A stretch of 64,000 nt of DNA, taken from NCBI RefSeq assembly GCF_009910705.1, contig NZ_JAAAXJ010000004.1, positions 1-64,000 of the forward strand, written 5' to 3'. Numbering within the stretch: the first letter of the stretch is position 1; every line of letters begins with the position of its first letter. Under the pieces are notes generated by a model. That model ran no database searches, was not told the DNA's origin, and saw nothing but the letters and a program-made list of their open reading frames with translations. Shown one piece after another: positions 36,395-46,819 of the stretch. This DNA is from Microvirga arsenatis (GTDB lineage: Bacteria > Pseudomonadota > Alphaproteobacteria > Rhizobiales > Beijerinckiaceae). Both the position numbers and the translations under genes were made by a program.

Positions 36395-36871
36395 ATGTCA
36401 GATTCTGCCTCCGCCGCCTGGAACGCGGGCCCGCATGTGGGGCCGTGGGAAAACCGGACCGACTGCCGCCGCGGGCGCAAGCCCGGCCGCGGTCTGGAGA
36501 TCGCCGGCATCATTCTGGGCTTCATCTTCGTCTGGCCGCTCGCGCTGGCCTACCTGGTGTGGAAAATGTGTGGATATCCGAAATACGACGAGGCCAAGGC
36601 TTTCCTGAACGAGACCTTCGGTCGTGCCAAGGACGACCTCTTCCGCTCCCGCGGCCCTGCCGGCTTCGGCGGCTTCGCCAGCACCGGCAACGCGGCCTTC
36701 GACGAGTACCGCCGCAGCGAGCTTGAGCGCCTCGAGGAAGAGCGCCGCAGGCTCGACGAGGAGGCCCGCGACTTCCGCAACTTCGTCGAGGAGCTGAAGC
36801 GGGCCAAGGACCGCGAGGAGTTCGACGCCTACATGGCCAAGCGCCGGGGCAACGGTCCGACGAACGTTTGA
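36395..36871 (+). CDS. DUF2852 family membrane protein
   Basis: 158-residue protein with one membrane segment (about residues 31-51, IAGIILGFIFVWPLALAYLVW). A soluble half follows that is rich in charged residues and predicted to form a coiled coil (about 105-150, SELERLEEERRRLDEEARDF). This is the DUF2852 layout, found in alphaproteobacteria; the function is unknown. It is preceded by the palindromic operator candidate and followed by a terminator, so it is either the last gene of the TetR unit or a single-gene unit under its own operator. Confidence 0.85.
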   Translation: MSDSASAAWNAGPHVGPWENRTDCRRGRKPGRGLEIAGIILGFIFVWPLALAYLVWKMCGYPKYDEAKAFLNETFGRAKDDLFRSRGPAGFGGFASTGNAAFDEYRRSELERLEEERRRLDEEARDFRNFVEELKRAKDREEFDAYMAKRRGNGPTNV

Positions 36872-36885
36872 CGCCGAGACAAGAG

Positions 36886-36912
36886 AAGCGCCCCGAGGGG
36901 CGCTTCTTCGTT
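36886..36912 (+). terminator. Intrinsic terminator after DUF2852
   Basis: Stem AAGCGCCCC/GGGGCGCTT (9 bp) with a two-base GA centre, followed by CTTCGTT. It lies 14 bases after the stop codon. Confidence 0.75.
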
Positions 36913-36928
36913 GTAGGGCACATACTAC

Positions 36929-37018
36929 CTCATGGCCGGGTTCGTCCCGGCCATCTCGATTGGAAGCGTGCTGCGCTCATAGGATCGGGATCACCGGCAC
37001 AAGGCCGGTGATGACGTG
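36929..37018. repeat. Short inverted-repeat element (GGCCGGG / CACCGGC family)
   Basis: TCATGGCCGGG...CCCGGCCAT at the left and GATCACCGGC...GCCGGTGATGACG at the right, about 90 bases in total. Third copy of the family seen at 16320-16530 and 19108-19201. It sits between the DUF2852 terminator and the 3' end of rdgB. Confidence 0.75.
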
Positions 37019-37024
37019 GAGGGT

Positions 37025-37666
37025 TCACCCCCTCTGCAAACACCCCTTGGCCAGCTTCACGAAGGCCCGGGCCCGGTGGGACAACCCTGAGGGCTCCGGC
37101 TTGGACCAGTCGATGCCGTGCTTCTCCTCCGAGGAGATCTCGCCGAAGGTCTCAGCAAAGCCGTCCGGCTGGAACATGGGATCGTACCCGAAACCCTTGG
37201 TCCCGCGCGGCGGCCAGACCACCTGGCCGAAGACGCGGCCCTCGAACAGCTCCTCGTGCCCGTCGGGCCAGGCAATGACGAGGGCGGAGACGAAATGCGC
37301 CCGATGGTCCGTCGCTTCGCGCTTGTCGAGCTCGCGCTTCACCCGCTCCATGGCGGCATAAAAATCCTTCTTCGGCCCGGCCCAGTCCGCCGTGAACAGC
37401 CCCGGCGCGCCGTCGAGGGCATGGACGCAGAGGCCGGAATCGTCCGAGAGGGCCGGCAGGCCCGTGGCCCTGGCGGCCGCATGGGCCTTGATGGCGGCGT
37501 TCTCGGCGAACATGTGGCCGGTCTCGTCGGGCACGGGCAGGCCGAGCTCGCCCGCCGACACCGCCTCGATGCCGAAGGGAGCGAGCAGCTCCTGCATCTC
37601 GCGCAGCTTGCCCGCATTGTGGGTGGCGATGACCACCTTGCCGGTCAGGGGGCGGCGCTCCTTCAT
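37025..37666 (-). CDS. rdgB: RdgB/HAM1 family non-canonical purine NTP pyrophosphatase
   Basis: House-cleaning enzyme of 213 residues hydrolysing ITP, dITP and XTP to monophosphates. The substrate loop is [12 protein letters not shown] (about residues 13-24), with [13 protein letters not shown] (about 71-83) and the [11 protein letters not shown] motif. ATG 37666 overlaps the rph stop by four bases (ATGA), so the two genes are translationally coupled, as in other Rhizobiales. Confidence 0.95.
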   Translation of the reverse strand: MKERRPLTGKVVIATHNAGKLREMQELLAPFGIEAVSAGELGLPVPDETGHMFAENAAIKAHAAARATGLPALSDDSGLCVHALDGAPGLFTADWAGPKKDFYAAMERVKRELDKREATDHRAHFVSALVIAWPDGHEELFEGRVFGQVVWPPRGTKGFGYDPMFQPDGFAETFGEISSEEKHGIDWSKPEPSGLSHRARAFVKLAKGCLQRG

Positions 37667-38376
37667 GCCACGGCCTTCTTCTGCAGGTCCACGAGCTGCG
37701 CCACCCCGGCCTTGGCGAGGCGCAGCAGGTTCAGGAACTCCTCCTCCGAGAAGGGCTTGCCCTCGGCCGTGCCCTGGACCTCGACGATGCCGCCGGAGCC
37801 CGTGATCACGAAATTGGCGTCCGTCTCGGCGGTGGAATCCTCGGCGTAGTCGAGGTCGAGCACCGGGGTGCCCTTGTAGATGCCGCAGGAAATGGCGGCG
37901 ACGGGCTCGCGCAGGGGGTTGATCGAGATGATCGAGCGGCTCTGCATCCAGGCGAAGCAATCGTGCAGGGCCACCCAGGCGCCGGTGATGGAGGCGGTCC
38001 GGGTGCCGCCGTCGGCCTGGATCACGTCGCAATCGACCACGATCTGCCGCTCGCCGATGGCGGGCAGGTTGACCACGGCGCGCAAGGAACGGCCGATGAG
38101 GCGCTGGATCTCCTGGGTGCGCCCGGAAGGCTTGCCGGAATTGACCTCCCGCTTGGTGCGCTCGTGCGTGGCCCGCGGCAGCATGGAATATTCCGCCGTC
38201 ACCCAGCCGCGGCCCGTGCCGCGCAGCCACGGCGCCCCCTTCTCCTCCAGCGAGGCCGTGCAGATCACCCGGGTGTTGCCGAAGGAGACGAGGCAGGAGC
38301 CCTCCGCATAGCGCGCGACGCCCCGCTCCAGGGTGACGGGACGCAGTTCATCGGGGGCGCGGTTGGACGGGCGCAT
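37663..38376 (-). CDS. rph: Ribonuclease PH
   Basis: Phosphorolytic 3'-5' exoribonuclease of 237 residues that trims tRNA 3' ends. Family segments are [19 protein letters not shown] at the start, [19 protein letters not shown], the [18 protein letters not shown] stretch and [19 protein letters not shown]. No catalytic gap is seen, unlike the frameshifted rph of E. coli K-12. It is divergent from hrcA with about 150 bases between them. Confidence 0.96.
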   Translation of the reverse strand: MRPSNRAPDELRPVTLERGVARYAEGSCLVSFGNTRVICTASLEEKGAPWLRGTGRGWVTAEYSMLPRATHERTKREVNSGKPSGRTQEIQRLIGRSLRAVVNLPAIGERQIVVDCDVIQADGGTRTASITGAWVALHDCFAWMQSRSIISINPLREPVAAISCGIYKGTPVLDLDYAEDSTAETDANFVITGSGGIVEVQGTAEGKPFSEEEFLNLLRLAKAGVAQLVDLQKKAVA

Positions 38377-38524
38377 GGCGGGATTCTCCTCTAAACTCGC
38401 GATTCACGCCTGTTTGGAGCGCCAGGCCGCTTTGCGCAAGGGCGAAGCCTTGCCTAAAAGCTCCCGGACCCGCACATAATGCGGACCTCAAGGGTGGATT
38501 GTCAGAAGGCGTAGAACCCATCGG

Positions 38525-39616
38525 ATGCACGCAACCGGCCCCTTTTCCCATCTGTCGGAGCCCCGCGCCATCGCGGAGCTGAACGATCGCTCGCGCGAAA
38601 TTTTCCGCCAGATCGTCGAGAGCTACCTGATGACCGGCGAGCCTGTCGGCTCGCGCCACCTCTCGCGCATCCTGCCGATGACGCTCTCCCCCGCCTCGAT
38701 CCGCAACGTGATGGCCGATCTGGAAGCGGCGGGTCTGATCTATGCACCCCATACGAGCGCCGGGCGCCTTCCCACGGAAACGGGCCTGCGCTTCTTCGTC
38801 GATGCCATGATGGAGATCGGCGACGTGACCTCGGAGGAGCGGGCGCGGATCGAGGCGCAGATGCGCGCCGCCGCCTCCGGCCACACCCTGGAAACGGCGC
38901 TGGCCGAGGCTTCGGCGCTGCTCTCCGGCGTCTCCCGCGGCGCGGGAGTGGTGGTGACCTCCAAGTCCAATGCGCGCCTGAAGCATATCGAGTTCGTGCG
39001 GCTCGATCCGACCCGCGCCCTGGTGGTGCTGGTCTCCGAGGACGGCTCGGTGGAGAACCGTCTCCTCGACCTGCCCGCGGGCCTGCCGGCCGGCGCCCTG
39101 GTGGAAGCCGGCAACTTCCTCAACGCCCGCATCCAGGGCAAGACGCTGGGCGACATCAAGCGTGAGATCCAGTCCCGTCGCGAGGAGATGGAGCGCGAGC
39201 TCGATGCGCTTACCGCAAAGCTCGTGGAAGCGGGGCTCGCCACCACCGTGGGACCGGCGGAATCGCGCCAGCTCATCGTGCGCGGCCAGGCGAATCTTCT
39301 CGATGACCTGAAGGCGGCCGAGGATCTGGAGCGCATCCGCCTGCTCTTCTCGGACCTGGAAACCCAGACCGACGTGATCGACCTCCTGAGCCGGGCCGAG
39401 GGCGGCGAAGGGGTCCGCATCTTCATCGGCTCGGAGAACAAGCTCTTCTCGCTCTCCGGCTCCTCCATGATCGCCGCGCCCTTCCGGGACGGCAGCCAGA
39501 AGATCGTCGGGGTTCTGGGCGTTATCGGTCCGACCCGGCTCAACTATGCCCGCATCGTCCCGATGGTGGACTACACGGCCAAGGTGATCTCGCGCATCCT
39601 GGAGAAGGGCCGCTAG
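38525..39616 (+). CDS. hrcA: Heat-inducible transcriptional repressor HrcA
   Basis: 363-residue repressor that binds CIRCE elements upstream of groESL-type operons. The N-terminal winged helix has [25 protein letters not shown]-type sequence (about 20-45), followed by [16 protein letters not shown] and the [16 protein letters not shown] stretch. The remainder is the GAF-like dimerisation domain. No CIRCE (TTAGCACTC-N9-GAGTGCTAA) was found in the window, so its targets lie elsewhere. dnaK and grpE here appear to be under RpoH, which agrees with the usual alphaproteobacterial split. Confidence 0.95.
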   Translation: MHATGPFSHLSEPRAIAELNDRSREIFRQIVESYLMTGEPVGSRHLSRILPMTLSPASIRNVMADLEAAGLIYAPHTSAGRLPTETGLRFFVDAMMEIGDVTSEERARIEAQMRAAASGHTLETALAEASALLSGVSRGAGVVVTSKSNARLKHIEFVRLDPTRALVVLVSEDGSVENRLLDLPAGLPAGALVEAGNFLNARIQGKTLGDIKREIQSRREEMERELDALTAKLVEAGLATTVGPAESRQLIVRGQANLLDDLKAAEDLERIRLLFSDLETQTDVIDLLSRAEGGEGVRIFIGSENKLFSLSGSSMIAAPFRDGSQKIVGVLGVIGPTRLNYARIVPMVDYTAKVISRILEKGR

Positions 39617-39732
39617 GCCTCTGTGCCTCGTCAGGACGGAGCCTCCGCCAGCCCCATAGGAAATAATCTTCCCTGTCGGCGTTAAACCTCCGGTCCGTGG
39701 AAACGGCCCTGTTCCCCACAGAGGAGGTTTTG

Positions 39733-40152
39733 ATGAAGATCCTGACGATCGTGGCCAGCACCGGCCTCGCACTGATCGGTACGCTTGGCGTGGCTCAAGC
39801 CCAAACGAGCGGCACTCCGGGCTCGCCCTTCCCGCATGCCGCCCCGCACGAGATCCAGACCATCAACGGCGTGCCATGCCGCACCGTTCTCGACCGCGCC
39901 AACAATCAGCGCATCCCGGTGCAGTGCGCCACCTCGGCCGGCATGGTCGGCATGGACCCGACGACAACCGGCAGCATCCTCGTCGGCCCGGCTTCCGGGG
40001 CGCCGACGGCCGGGGCGGCGGTCTCCGGCACGCCGAACTCGGCCTTCCCAACGGCCGCGCCGCACGAGATCCGCGTCATCAACGGCGTTCCGTGCCGCAC
40101 CGTCCTGGTTCCGGGCACCGAGCAGCGCGTTCCCGTCGAGTGCGCCCGTTAA
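39733..40152 (+). CDS. Small secreted protein with two tandem cysteine-pair repeats
   Basis: 139 residues with a signal peptide (1-24, VAQAQ). The mature protein is two copies of a module of about 40 residues: SGTPGSPFPHAAPHEIQTIN onward (C49, C65) and SGTPNSAFPTAAPHEIRVIN onward (C121, C137). A Gly/Ala/Thr-rich linker joins them. In each module the cysteines are 16 residues apart around NGVPCRTVL...PVxCA, suggesting one disulfide per module. Function is unknown. GAGGAGG stands 5 bases before the ATG. It is placed after hrcA and is probably an independent unit. Confidence 0.75.
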   Translation: MKILTIVASTGLALIGTLGVAQAQTSGTPGSPFPHAAPHEIQTINGVPCRTVLDRANNQRIPVQCATSAGMVGMDPTTTGSILVGPASGAPTAGAAVSGTPNSAFPTAAPHEIRVINGVPCRTVLVPGTEQRVPVECAR

Positions 40153-40167
40153 GCGGGGCCGTCCTGG

Positions 40168-40197
40168 ACAAGCGCGGACTTCCACGTCCGCGCTTGT
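40168..40197. terminator. Hairpin between convergent genes
   Basis: ACAAGCGCGGAC-TTCCAC-GTCCGCGCTTGT, a perfect 12-bp stem, is located between the stop codons of the secreted-repeat gene and the convergent hydrolase gene. Only short T stretches follow (TTC on plus), so efficiency is uncertain. Confidence 0.6.
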
Positions 40198-40222
40198 TCA
40201 CTCATACAATCGGGCAAGCCTG

Positions 40223-41554
40223 TCAGTTGGCGCCCCGCGCCTTCCGCTCCAGCATCAGGCCCATGGCAGTCCGGCTGGCAAAGCCCTTCCAGTATGTGTG
40301 CTCGGGCTTGGGCTTGCCGTCCTTTTCGACCGCATAGACCGCCTCGCTCGCCCGTTCGACCGGCACGTCGAGATGACTGCCGAGTTCGGCATCGTTCTTC
40401 ACGTAGCGGCCCAGGAAGGCGGTGACGAAATGCTGCGCGATGTTGTTCATGCGCACGCTGTCCCAAACCGGATCGGCATAGTGGTTGAAGGGGGATGAGG
40501 CCGCGCCCTCCCCGGCCTTCCAGCTTTCGACGGGCGCCGGGATCGGCGCCGCGGCGTTGTGGTTGGCGTTCTCGAAGGTCAGGAGGTAGCGGTCGGCGTT
40601 GACCGTGCCGGCGTAGAGGGCGCGGACGCCCTTCTCGTAGCCCGAGACGTCGTCCTTGCTGCCGGCCACGTAGAGGATGGGAGTCGTGATCGCGCTCAGG
40701 CCCTCCCCGTTCCAGAAGCCGCGCTGCATCCCCCAGGGCGCGATGGCCACGACGGCCTTGATGCGCTCGTCACGAAGCTTCCTGTGCGTCTCGGATCCGG
40801 CCAGGTGCACGGAGAGCATTCCCGCCGGCACGCCCGAATCGTAGGCTACGGCCTCCTTGGTCACGCCCGCGCCGGCCGTGATCACCGCACCGTAGCCGCC
40901 CATGGAATAGCCGATCAGCCCGGTGCGCGAGGCATCGACCAGCCCGCTGAGGAAATGGCCCGGCTGCTTCGACAGCCGGTCCATCTCGTTGAGGACGAAG
41001 AGCTGGTCGAGCGGCCGGTTGATCAGGGTCGAGCCGAACTTGCCCTGGTCGTTATAGGTCGAGTCCGCATGGTCGATGGCGGCCACGACATAGCCCTTCG
41101 TCGCCAGATTTTCGGCCAGGTGGCTGAGCAGGAAGCGGTTGCCCGGATAACCGTGACTGATGATCGCCAGCGGGTAGCCGCCGGCGGCCGGCTTGGGCGC
41201 GGCGTCCCTGGCCGCCCGGCCGTGGAGCGTCACCTGGGTCTTGCCGTCGCGCAGGAACACACCGGAATAGGCGCCCGGTTGTCCATTGCCCGCATCGGCG
41301 GGGTACCAGACCTCCAGGGTGAGCTTGCGGTCGTAGCGGGGCGGCTCCTGGCCGGCCGCGGCCTTCAGCACGTCGATCTGGTTCGGATTGGTCACTTCGA
41401 TCGTGCGGACCCCGATCGCGTGCTCGCCATGCCTTGCGAGAGCCGGCGCATCGGGCCGCACGAGGTCGATCCGGTTGGCGTGATGGGTGTTCTGCGCGAG
41501 GGATGGAAAGGTCGTCGCCAACAGGATCAAGGCTCCCAATGCTGCACGTCTCAC
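40223..41554 (-). CDS. Secreted alpha/beta hydrolase (dienelactone hydrolase / platelet-activating-factor acetylhydrolase-like)
   Basis: 443-residue hydrolase with a signal peptide (about 1-21, FPSLAQ). The nucleophile elbow GYSMGGYGAV (serine near residue 215) sits in a PAF-acetylhydrolase/dienelactone-type fold, and the oxyanion region reads IISHGYPGNRF. A catalytic histidine is probably in FENANHNAAAP. The start is taken as GTG 41554, because AGAAGGAGAAAC lies directly upstream; an earlier in-frame ATG (41599) lacks such a site. It should act in the periplasm on an ester or lactone of unknown identity. Confidence 0.8.
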   Translation of the reverse strand: MRRAALGALILLATTFPSLAQNTHHANRIDLVRPDAPALARHGEHAIGVRTIEVTNPNQIDVLKAAAGQEPPRYDRKLTLEVWYPADAGNGQPGAYSGVFLRDGKTQVTLHGRAARDAAPKPAAGGYPLAIISHGYPGNRFLLSHLAENLATKGYVVAAIDHADSTYNDQGKFGSTLINRPLDQLFVLNEMDRLSKQPGHFLSGLVDASRTGLIGYSMGGYGAVITAGAGVTKEAVAYDSGVPAGMLSVHLAGSETHRKLRDERIKAVVAIAPWGMQRGFWNGEGLSAITTPILYVAGSKDDVSGYEKGVRALYAGTVNADRYLLTFENANHNAAAPIPAPVESWKAGEGAASSPFNHYADPVWDSVRMNNIAQHFVTAFLGRYVKNDAELGSHLDVPVERASEAVYAVEKDGKPKPEHTYWKGFASRTAMGLMLERKARGAN

Positions 41555-41647
41555 GGCGTTTCTCCTTCTTGGTCTTTCGCTGACCGTAGAACCGGACATA
41601 GCGTCCGGAGCCCACTTACGAAGTGGCCGATGACAGCTTGACGACCG

Positions 41648-41956
41648 TCAGGCAGGCGCGGCCGGCAGCGCAAAGGCATCGTCCTGGGCTGCAATCAGGG
41701 CCAGCAGCCCCGCCTTGGAACCATCCACACAAGACCATTCCCGCAGAGCAGCCAGGCGCGAGGCTGGACCGAGCCGCACTTCCGCAAGGCGGCATTGAAG
41801 ATCGCTCAGGCTGTTGAATCCCATGTCCAGCGCCCGCTCCTCGGCGCTGCGCGGCAACCCCCGTACCGGCTCCGGTGCGGGCGGATGGGACGCAAAATCC
41901 CGCCCCAGGCTGTCCAGCACGCGAAACAGCGGGTTTTGGGTCACCGGATAGATCAC
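41648..41956 (-). CDS. Hypothetical protein
   Basis: 102-residue soluble protein with no recognised family. It has a short N-terminal hydrophobic patch (PVTQNPLFRVLDSLG), a helical middle with AEERALDMGFNSLSDLQ, and a C-terminal alanine-rich end. GTG 41956 is preferred because AGGGATGATTCC precedes it; a TTG 33 bases upstream is the alternative. Codon usage and third-position GC look like the surrounding genes, supporting a real gene. Its neighbours are an alpha/beta hydrolase downstream and a histidine kinase about 200 bases upstream. Confidence 0.5.
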   Translation of the reverse strand: MIYPVTQNPLFRVLDSLGRDFASHPPAPEPVRGLPRSAEERALDMGFNSLSDLQCRLAEVRLGPASRLAALREWSCVDGSKAGLLALIAAQDDAFALPAAPA

Positions 41957-42160
41957 GGAATCATCCCTGCAGGCTTTGTTCGCCAGCAATCCTATCGGAT
42001 GCAGGAGCGGCCCTGTCCTGCCGTTAAGGAAGAATTAACAGGTAAGTGACCGGCCCGGAGCGGCTCAGGCTCGGAGTCTGCGCATGGGCCGGGGTTGCGG
42101 CGAGGAGAAAGGCCAGGCTCTGCGAAGGCGCGTCGTGTTCCTCGACTCCAGTGGGCCCGC

Positions 42161-43858
42161 TCAGCGTTCGCCAACCGCCTCCTGGTGCCCCTCGACAACC
42201 CGGGCGATGGCCATCTGCTGCACCGAGGGCTGGAACGTGATGGCGAACTCCGTTTCCCCGGCCATGCTGGCAGCCTCAAGATGGCCGCCGATCTGCGCTA
42301 CGGTCGATCTGACCATCCGCATGCCAAAACCCTTCGTCATGGTGAGGTCATAGTTGGGGGGGAGCTCGCCACGGTTCCGCACCGCGAGCCGGCACCCCTC
42401 GCTGGAGCGTCCGAGCTTGATCGTGATGGAGGGCTCCATGCCTCCGTGCTTGATGGCGTTGGTCACCAGTTCGTTCACGACGAGGGCCAGGGGCATTGCC
42501 TGGTCGGGGCTCAGCAGGATCGGATCGGCCTCGACCACGATGGGATTGCCGGCCGAAAGCATCGATGCCTGGAGTTCCGCGCACAGCTCCCGGATGAAGG
42601 TGGCGAACTCGACGACCTCCACGCCTCTGGCGGCATGCAGGCGGCGATAGGCCAGAGCGACGGAATTGATGCGGGACGCGGCCTGGTCGAAGAGGCCGCG
42701 CGACTCCGCATCCTTCATGGCCTTGGCCTGCATGATGAACAGCGACCCGATGGTCTGCAGGCTGTTCATCACGCGATGGCTCAGCTCGCGCAGGAGCAGA
42801 TCCTTGTACTGAAGCGATTTCTCCAGATCCGCCGCCATGGCGTTGAAGGCTTCCGCGAGGCGGCCGAGTTCCGAGCGAGGATTGCCGACGTCGACGCGGG
42901 CCTCAAGGTCGCCCTTGCGCAGGCGCTCCGCCGCCCCGAGCAGCTTGGAGACCGGCTGAATGACGAAGGCGCGCCCGGCAAGATGGGCGGCGAACAGCGC
43001 CAGAAAGGCCGTTAGCGTGACAAGGAGAAGATTGCGAAGCCTCGCCTCTTCCAGACCGGCGAAGATCACATCCAAGGGAATGCCGACGGAGACACCGATG
43101 CCGCGCGGCCGCTCCTCCACGGCGGTGTAGCCGAGCAGGCGGGCCACTCCGTCGGCCGTGTTCTCGGCCGTGGACCTGAGGGTTCCGCTCTGTTGGGCCG
43201 TGAGAAGCTGGGGGTAGCGCGCCAGCTTGGTGCCCTCCCGCTCGCGATTCGGGATGCGGACAAGAATGGTCCCGGCCCGGTCGATGACCGTGATCGAACT
43301 GCGGGATGGAAAGTCGCCGCTTCTCTCGGCCAGGTATTGCCCCAGCCAGTCGAGGCGCAGCGTCGTGACAATGACGCCGATCACCTGTCCTTCCCTCTTG
43401 ATCCGCATGGCGAAAGGGAGCACCGGCAGCCCCGAGGTCTTGCCGACGACGTATTCGCCGACGATGAATTCATCGGATTGCAGGGCCTGTCTGAAATACG
43501 GACGATCGGTGATGTTCACCAGGTCGACGGCGCTGCACCGGCGATCCCCGTTCACGTCGTAGACGGACACGGAGGTGGTGGCGGCATTGGTGGATTCGAG
43601 GCGCCTCAGATAGCGGCCGCATTCCGGGTCCTGGAAACCCTGCACGACAGGAGCCTCGGCGACTGCGCTGAGCTGGGCTCGCACACCTTCGAAGAGGCGG
43701 TCCATCTCGCTCGAGACGAGGCGAGCATACCGGAGCGCATCGGCTTCGGCCTGGATCTCCCTGTGCTTTCGGTCGCTCCAGTCATTGTAGAACAAGAGAG
43801 CGATGGCCGGGGCGAGAGCCAAGAACACGAGAAGGTAGAGCCGCGTGCGCAGGGTCAT
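42161..43858 (-). CDS. Sensor histidine kinase, HisKA_2/HWE type, with periplasmic Cache domain
   Basis: 565-residue membrane kinase. TM1 is at about 7-25, followed by a periplasmic dCache-type sensor (about 30-270, with ITDRPYFRQAL and GVIVTTLRLDWLG), TM2 at about 277-298 and HAMP to about 350. The HisKA_2 dimerisation helix carries the phospho-accepting H361 in LSHRVMNSLQTIGS. The ATPase domain has the N box VVNELVTNAIKHG and the G box KGFGMRM. Cache domains of this type bind small organic acids or amino acids. Kinases of this family in alphaproteobacteria often feed PhyR-type or single-domain regulators. No response regulator is adjacent. Confidence 0.88.
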   Translation of the reverse strand: MTLRTRLYLLVFLALAPAIALLFYNDWSDRKHREIQAEADALRYARLVSSEMDRLFEGVRAQLSAVAEAPVVQGFQDPECGRYLRRLESTNAATTSVSVYDVNGDRRCSAVDLVNITDRPYFRQALQSDEFIVGEYVVGKTSGLPVLPFAMRIKREGQVIGVIVTTLRLDWLGQYLAERSGDFPSRSSITVIDRAGTILVRIPNREREGTKLARYPQLLTAQQSGTLRSTAENTADGVARLLGYTAVEERPRGIGVSVGIPLDVIFAGLEEARLRNLLLVTLTAFLALFAAHLAGRAFVIQPVSKLLGAAERLRKGDLEARVDVGNPRSELGRLAEAFNAMAADLEKSLQYKDLLLRELSHRVMNSLQTIGSLFIMQAKAMKDAESRGLFDQAASRINSVALAYRRLHAARGVEVVEFATFIRELCAELQASMLSAGNPIVVEADPILLSPDQAMPLALVVNELVTNAIKHGGMEPSITIKLGRSSEGCRLAVRNRGELPPNYDLTMTKGFGMRMVRSTVAQIGGHLEAASMAGETEFAITFQPSVQQMAIARVVEGHQEAVGER

Positions 43859-44160
43859 GGAAGCCCCTTCGCGCCGGTCGGCCCGCCCGACAAATCCCGA
43901 GTTGCCGACCAGAGATCCATAGCTGCCTTATGAGAGTTGCCGGAATGCCGGCTCGAGCCGAGCTCCACAGTTGTAGACTGCCGAGCCTTCAGATCAAGGA
44001 CAATCCAAGGCGGGATCCGTCCCTCCCTCGGCCGCCCGTCAGGTCTCCAGGTTCCCCATCGTCGCCTCGGAGCGCGGGGACGACCCGCGGACCTATCGGG
44101 CGGACGGCTTTGCGCTTATGAGGGGATGATCCCGACACTTGTAAAGCACGTGCGCAGATC
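43859..44160. other. Intergenic gap of about 300 bases, no gene seen
   Basis: Divergent gap between the histidine kinase and the nucleotidyltransferase-like gene. Short reading frames here have no ribosome-binding sites and no protein-like pattern. It must contain both promoters. The TTGTAAAG stretch near 44140 is the only AT-richer piece, and no convincing -35/-10 pair or GGAAC-type box was found. Confidence 0.5.
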
Positions 44161-44640
44161 ATGCCCTCTCCGGCCCCTGCCCATCTCCCTGCCCCCGTCC
44201 TCCAGACCCTGACAATGGTGGCGGATGCATTGACGGGAGCGGAGGATCCCTGGTGGCTGATCGGCGGAGCCGCGGCTGGGTTGCAAGGGATCGCGTCACC
44301 TGCAATCCCCGATGTCGATGTGGTCATGAGCGCCCGGGACGCCCGGCAGGTGTTGCCGGGGCTGAACATTCCACCAGGAGAAGACGGCGGGACCGATCTG
44401 TTCCGGTCGGAGGTTTTCGGGCGATGGACGATCCCGCCCCTTCCCGTCGAGATCATGGGCGGCTTTCGGATTCGGACCCAGGGAGGCTGGCAACCCATGG
44501 AGCCGGCCAGCCGCGAGGCTTTCCTCATCGATGGGAGGCCTGTCTATGCCCCCTCCCGGTCTGAGCTGATCGCAATCTGCCGGTTGTTCGGACGCCCGAA
44601 GGACCTCGCCCGGGCCGAGGCTCTCTCGCGGCTGGAATAG
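44161..44640 (+). CDS. Nucleotidyltransferase-fold protein, unknown function
   Basis: 159-residue protein whose start resembles the minimal/AbiEii-type nucleotidyltransferase fold: WWLIGGAAAGLQGIA (about residues 31-45) followed by PDVDVVMS (about 50-57), i.e. the G-[GA]-x9-D-x-D pattern. A third acidic residue could be E100 in PVEIMGG. The C-terminal helices (YAPSRSELIAICRLFGRPKD) resemble those positioned after the core in such proteins. There is no adjacent HEPN, MNT or abortive-infection partner. It could be a stand-alone kanamycin-nucleotidyltransferase-like or DUF-type enzyme. Confidence 0.6.
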   Translation: MPSPAPAHLPAPVLQTLTMVADALTGAEDPWWLIGGAAAGLQGIASPAIPDVDVVMSARDARQVLPGLNIPPGEDGGTDLFRSEVFGRWTIPPLPVEIMGGFRIRTQGGWQPMEPASREAFLIDGRPVYAPSRSELIAICRLFGRPKDLARAEALSRLE

Positions 44641-44753
44641 CCCGGATTCCAGAGCCCTATGGCGAATAGCCCCTCCCCCGGGCCATCGACTTCCCTTGGC
44701 TTTGGGGGCCTGCCCTGCTATTGCGGCCCGATCCTTCTTATATTTGCAAGATT

Positions 44754-46559
<1,806 letters not shown>

Positions 46560-46589
46560 GGCGCATCCTGCACCGTTCTAAAGCCTGAG

Positions 46590-46620
46590 GGCCCAGCCAC
46601 CTGTGAGCTGGGCCTTTTCT
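46590..46620 (+). terminator. Intrinsic terminator after lepA
   Basis: Stem GGCCCAGC/GCTGGGCC (8 bp) with a 9-base loop, followed by TTTTCTTT. It lies 31 bases after the lepA stop codon. Confidence 0.85.
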
Positions 46621-46819
46621 TTCGCGGCGCCCCTGGACACCGAACACCGGAACATCCCCTCCCCCGTAGAGTTCACCCAAGGCACGGGGCTCGGTGTTCC
46701 CACTGTCATTCGCCGGTGAACGGGGTCACGCGACCCCGGGCTTCGGCACGCCCATCGGTGAGGCCAAGCTCCCGCAACCGCACATCCGAGCCACAGGATC
46801 TCGCTTCACAGGAGAGCCC

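Noticed and set aside
38377-38524. CIRCE element upstream of hrcA
   Set aside because: Looked for TTAGCACTC-N9-GAGTGCTAA here and near dnaK and grpE; none present.
44737-44746. CTTATATTTG box before lepA as an RpoH promoter
   Set aside because: The -10 pattern fits, but no CTTG is found 17-18 bases upstream.
46649-46673. GGAAC-N16-AGTT upstream of the MFS gene as an EcfG promoter
   Set aside because: Mismatch in the short -10 box and about 150 bases from the start codon; too weak to claim.
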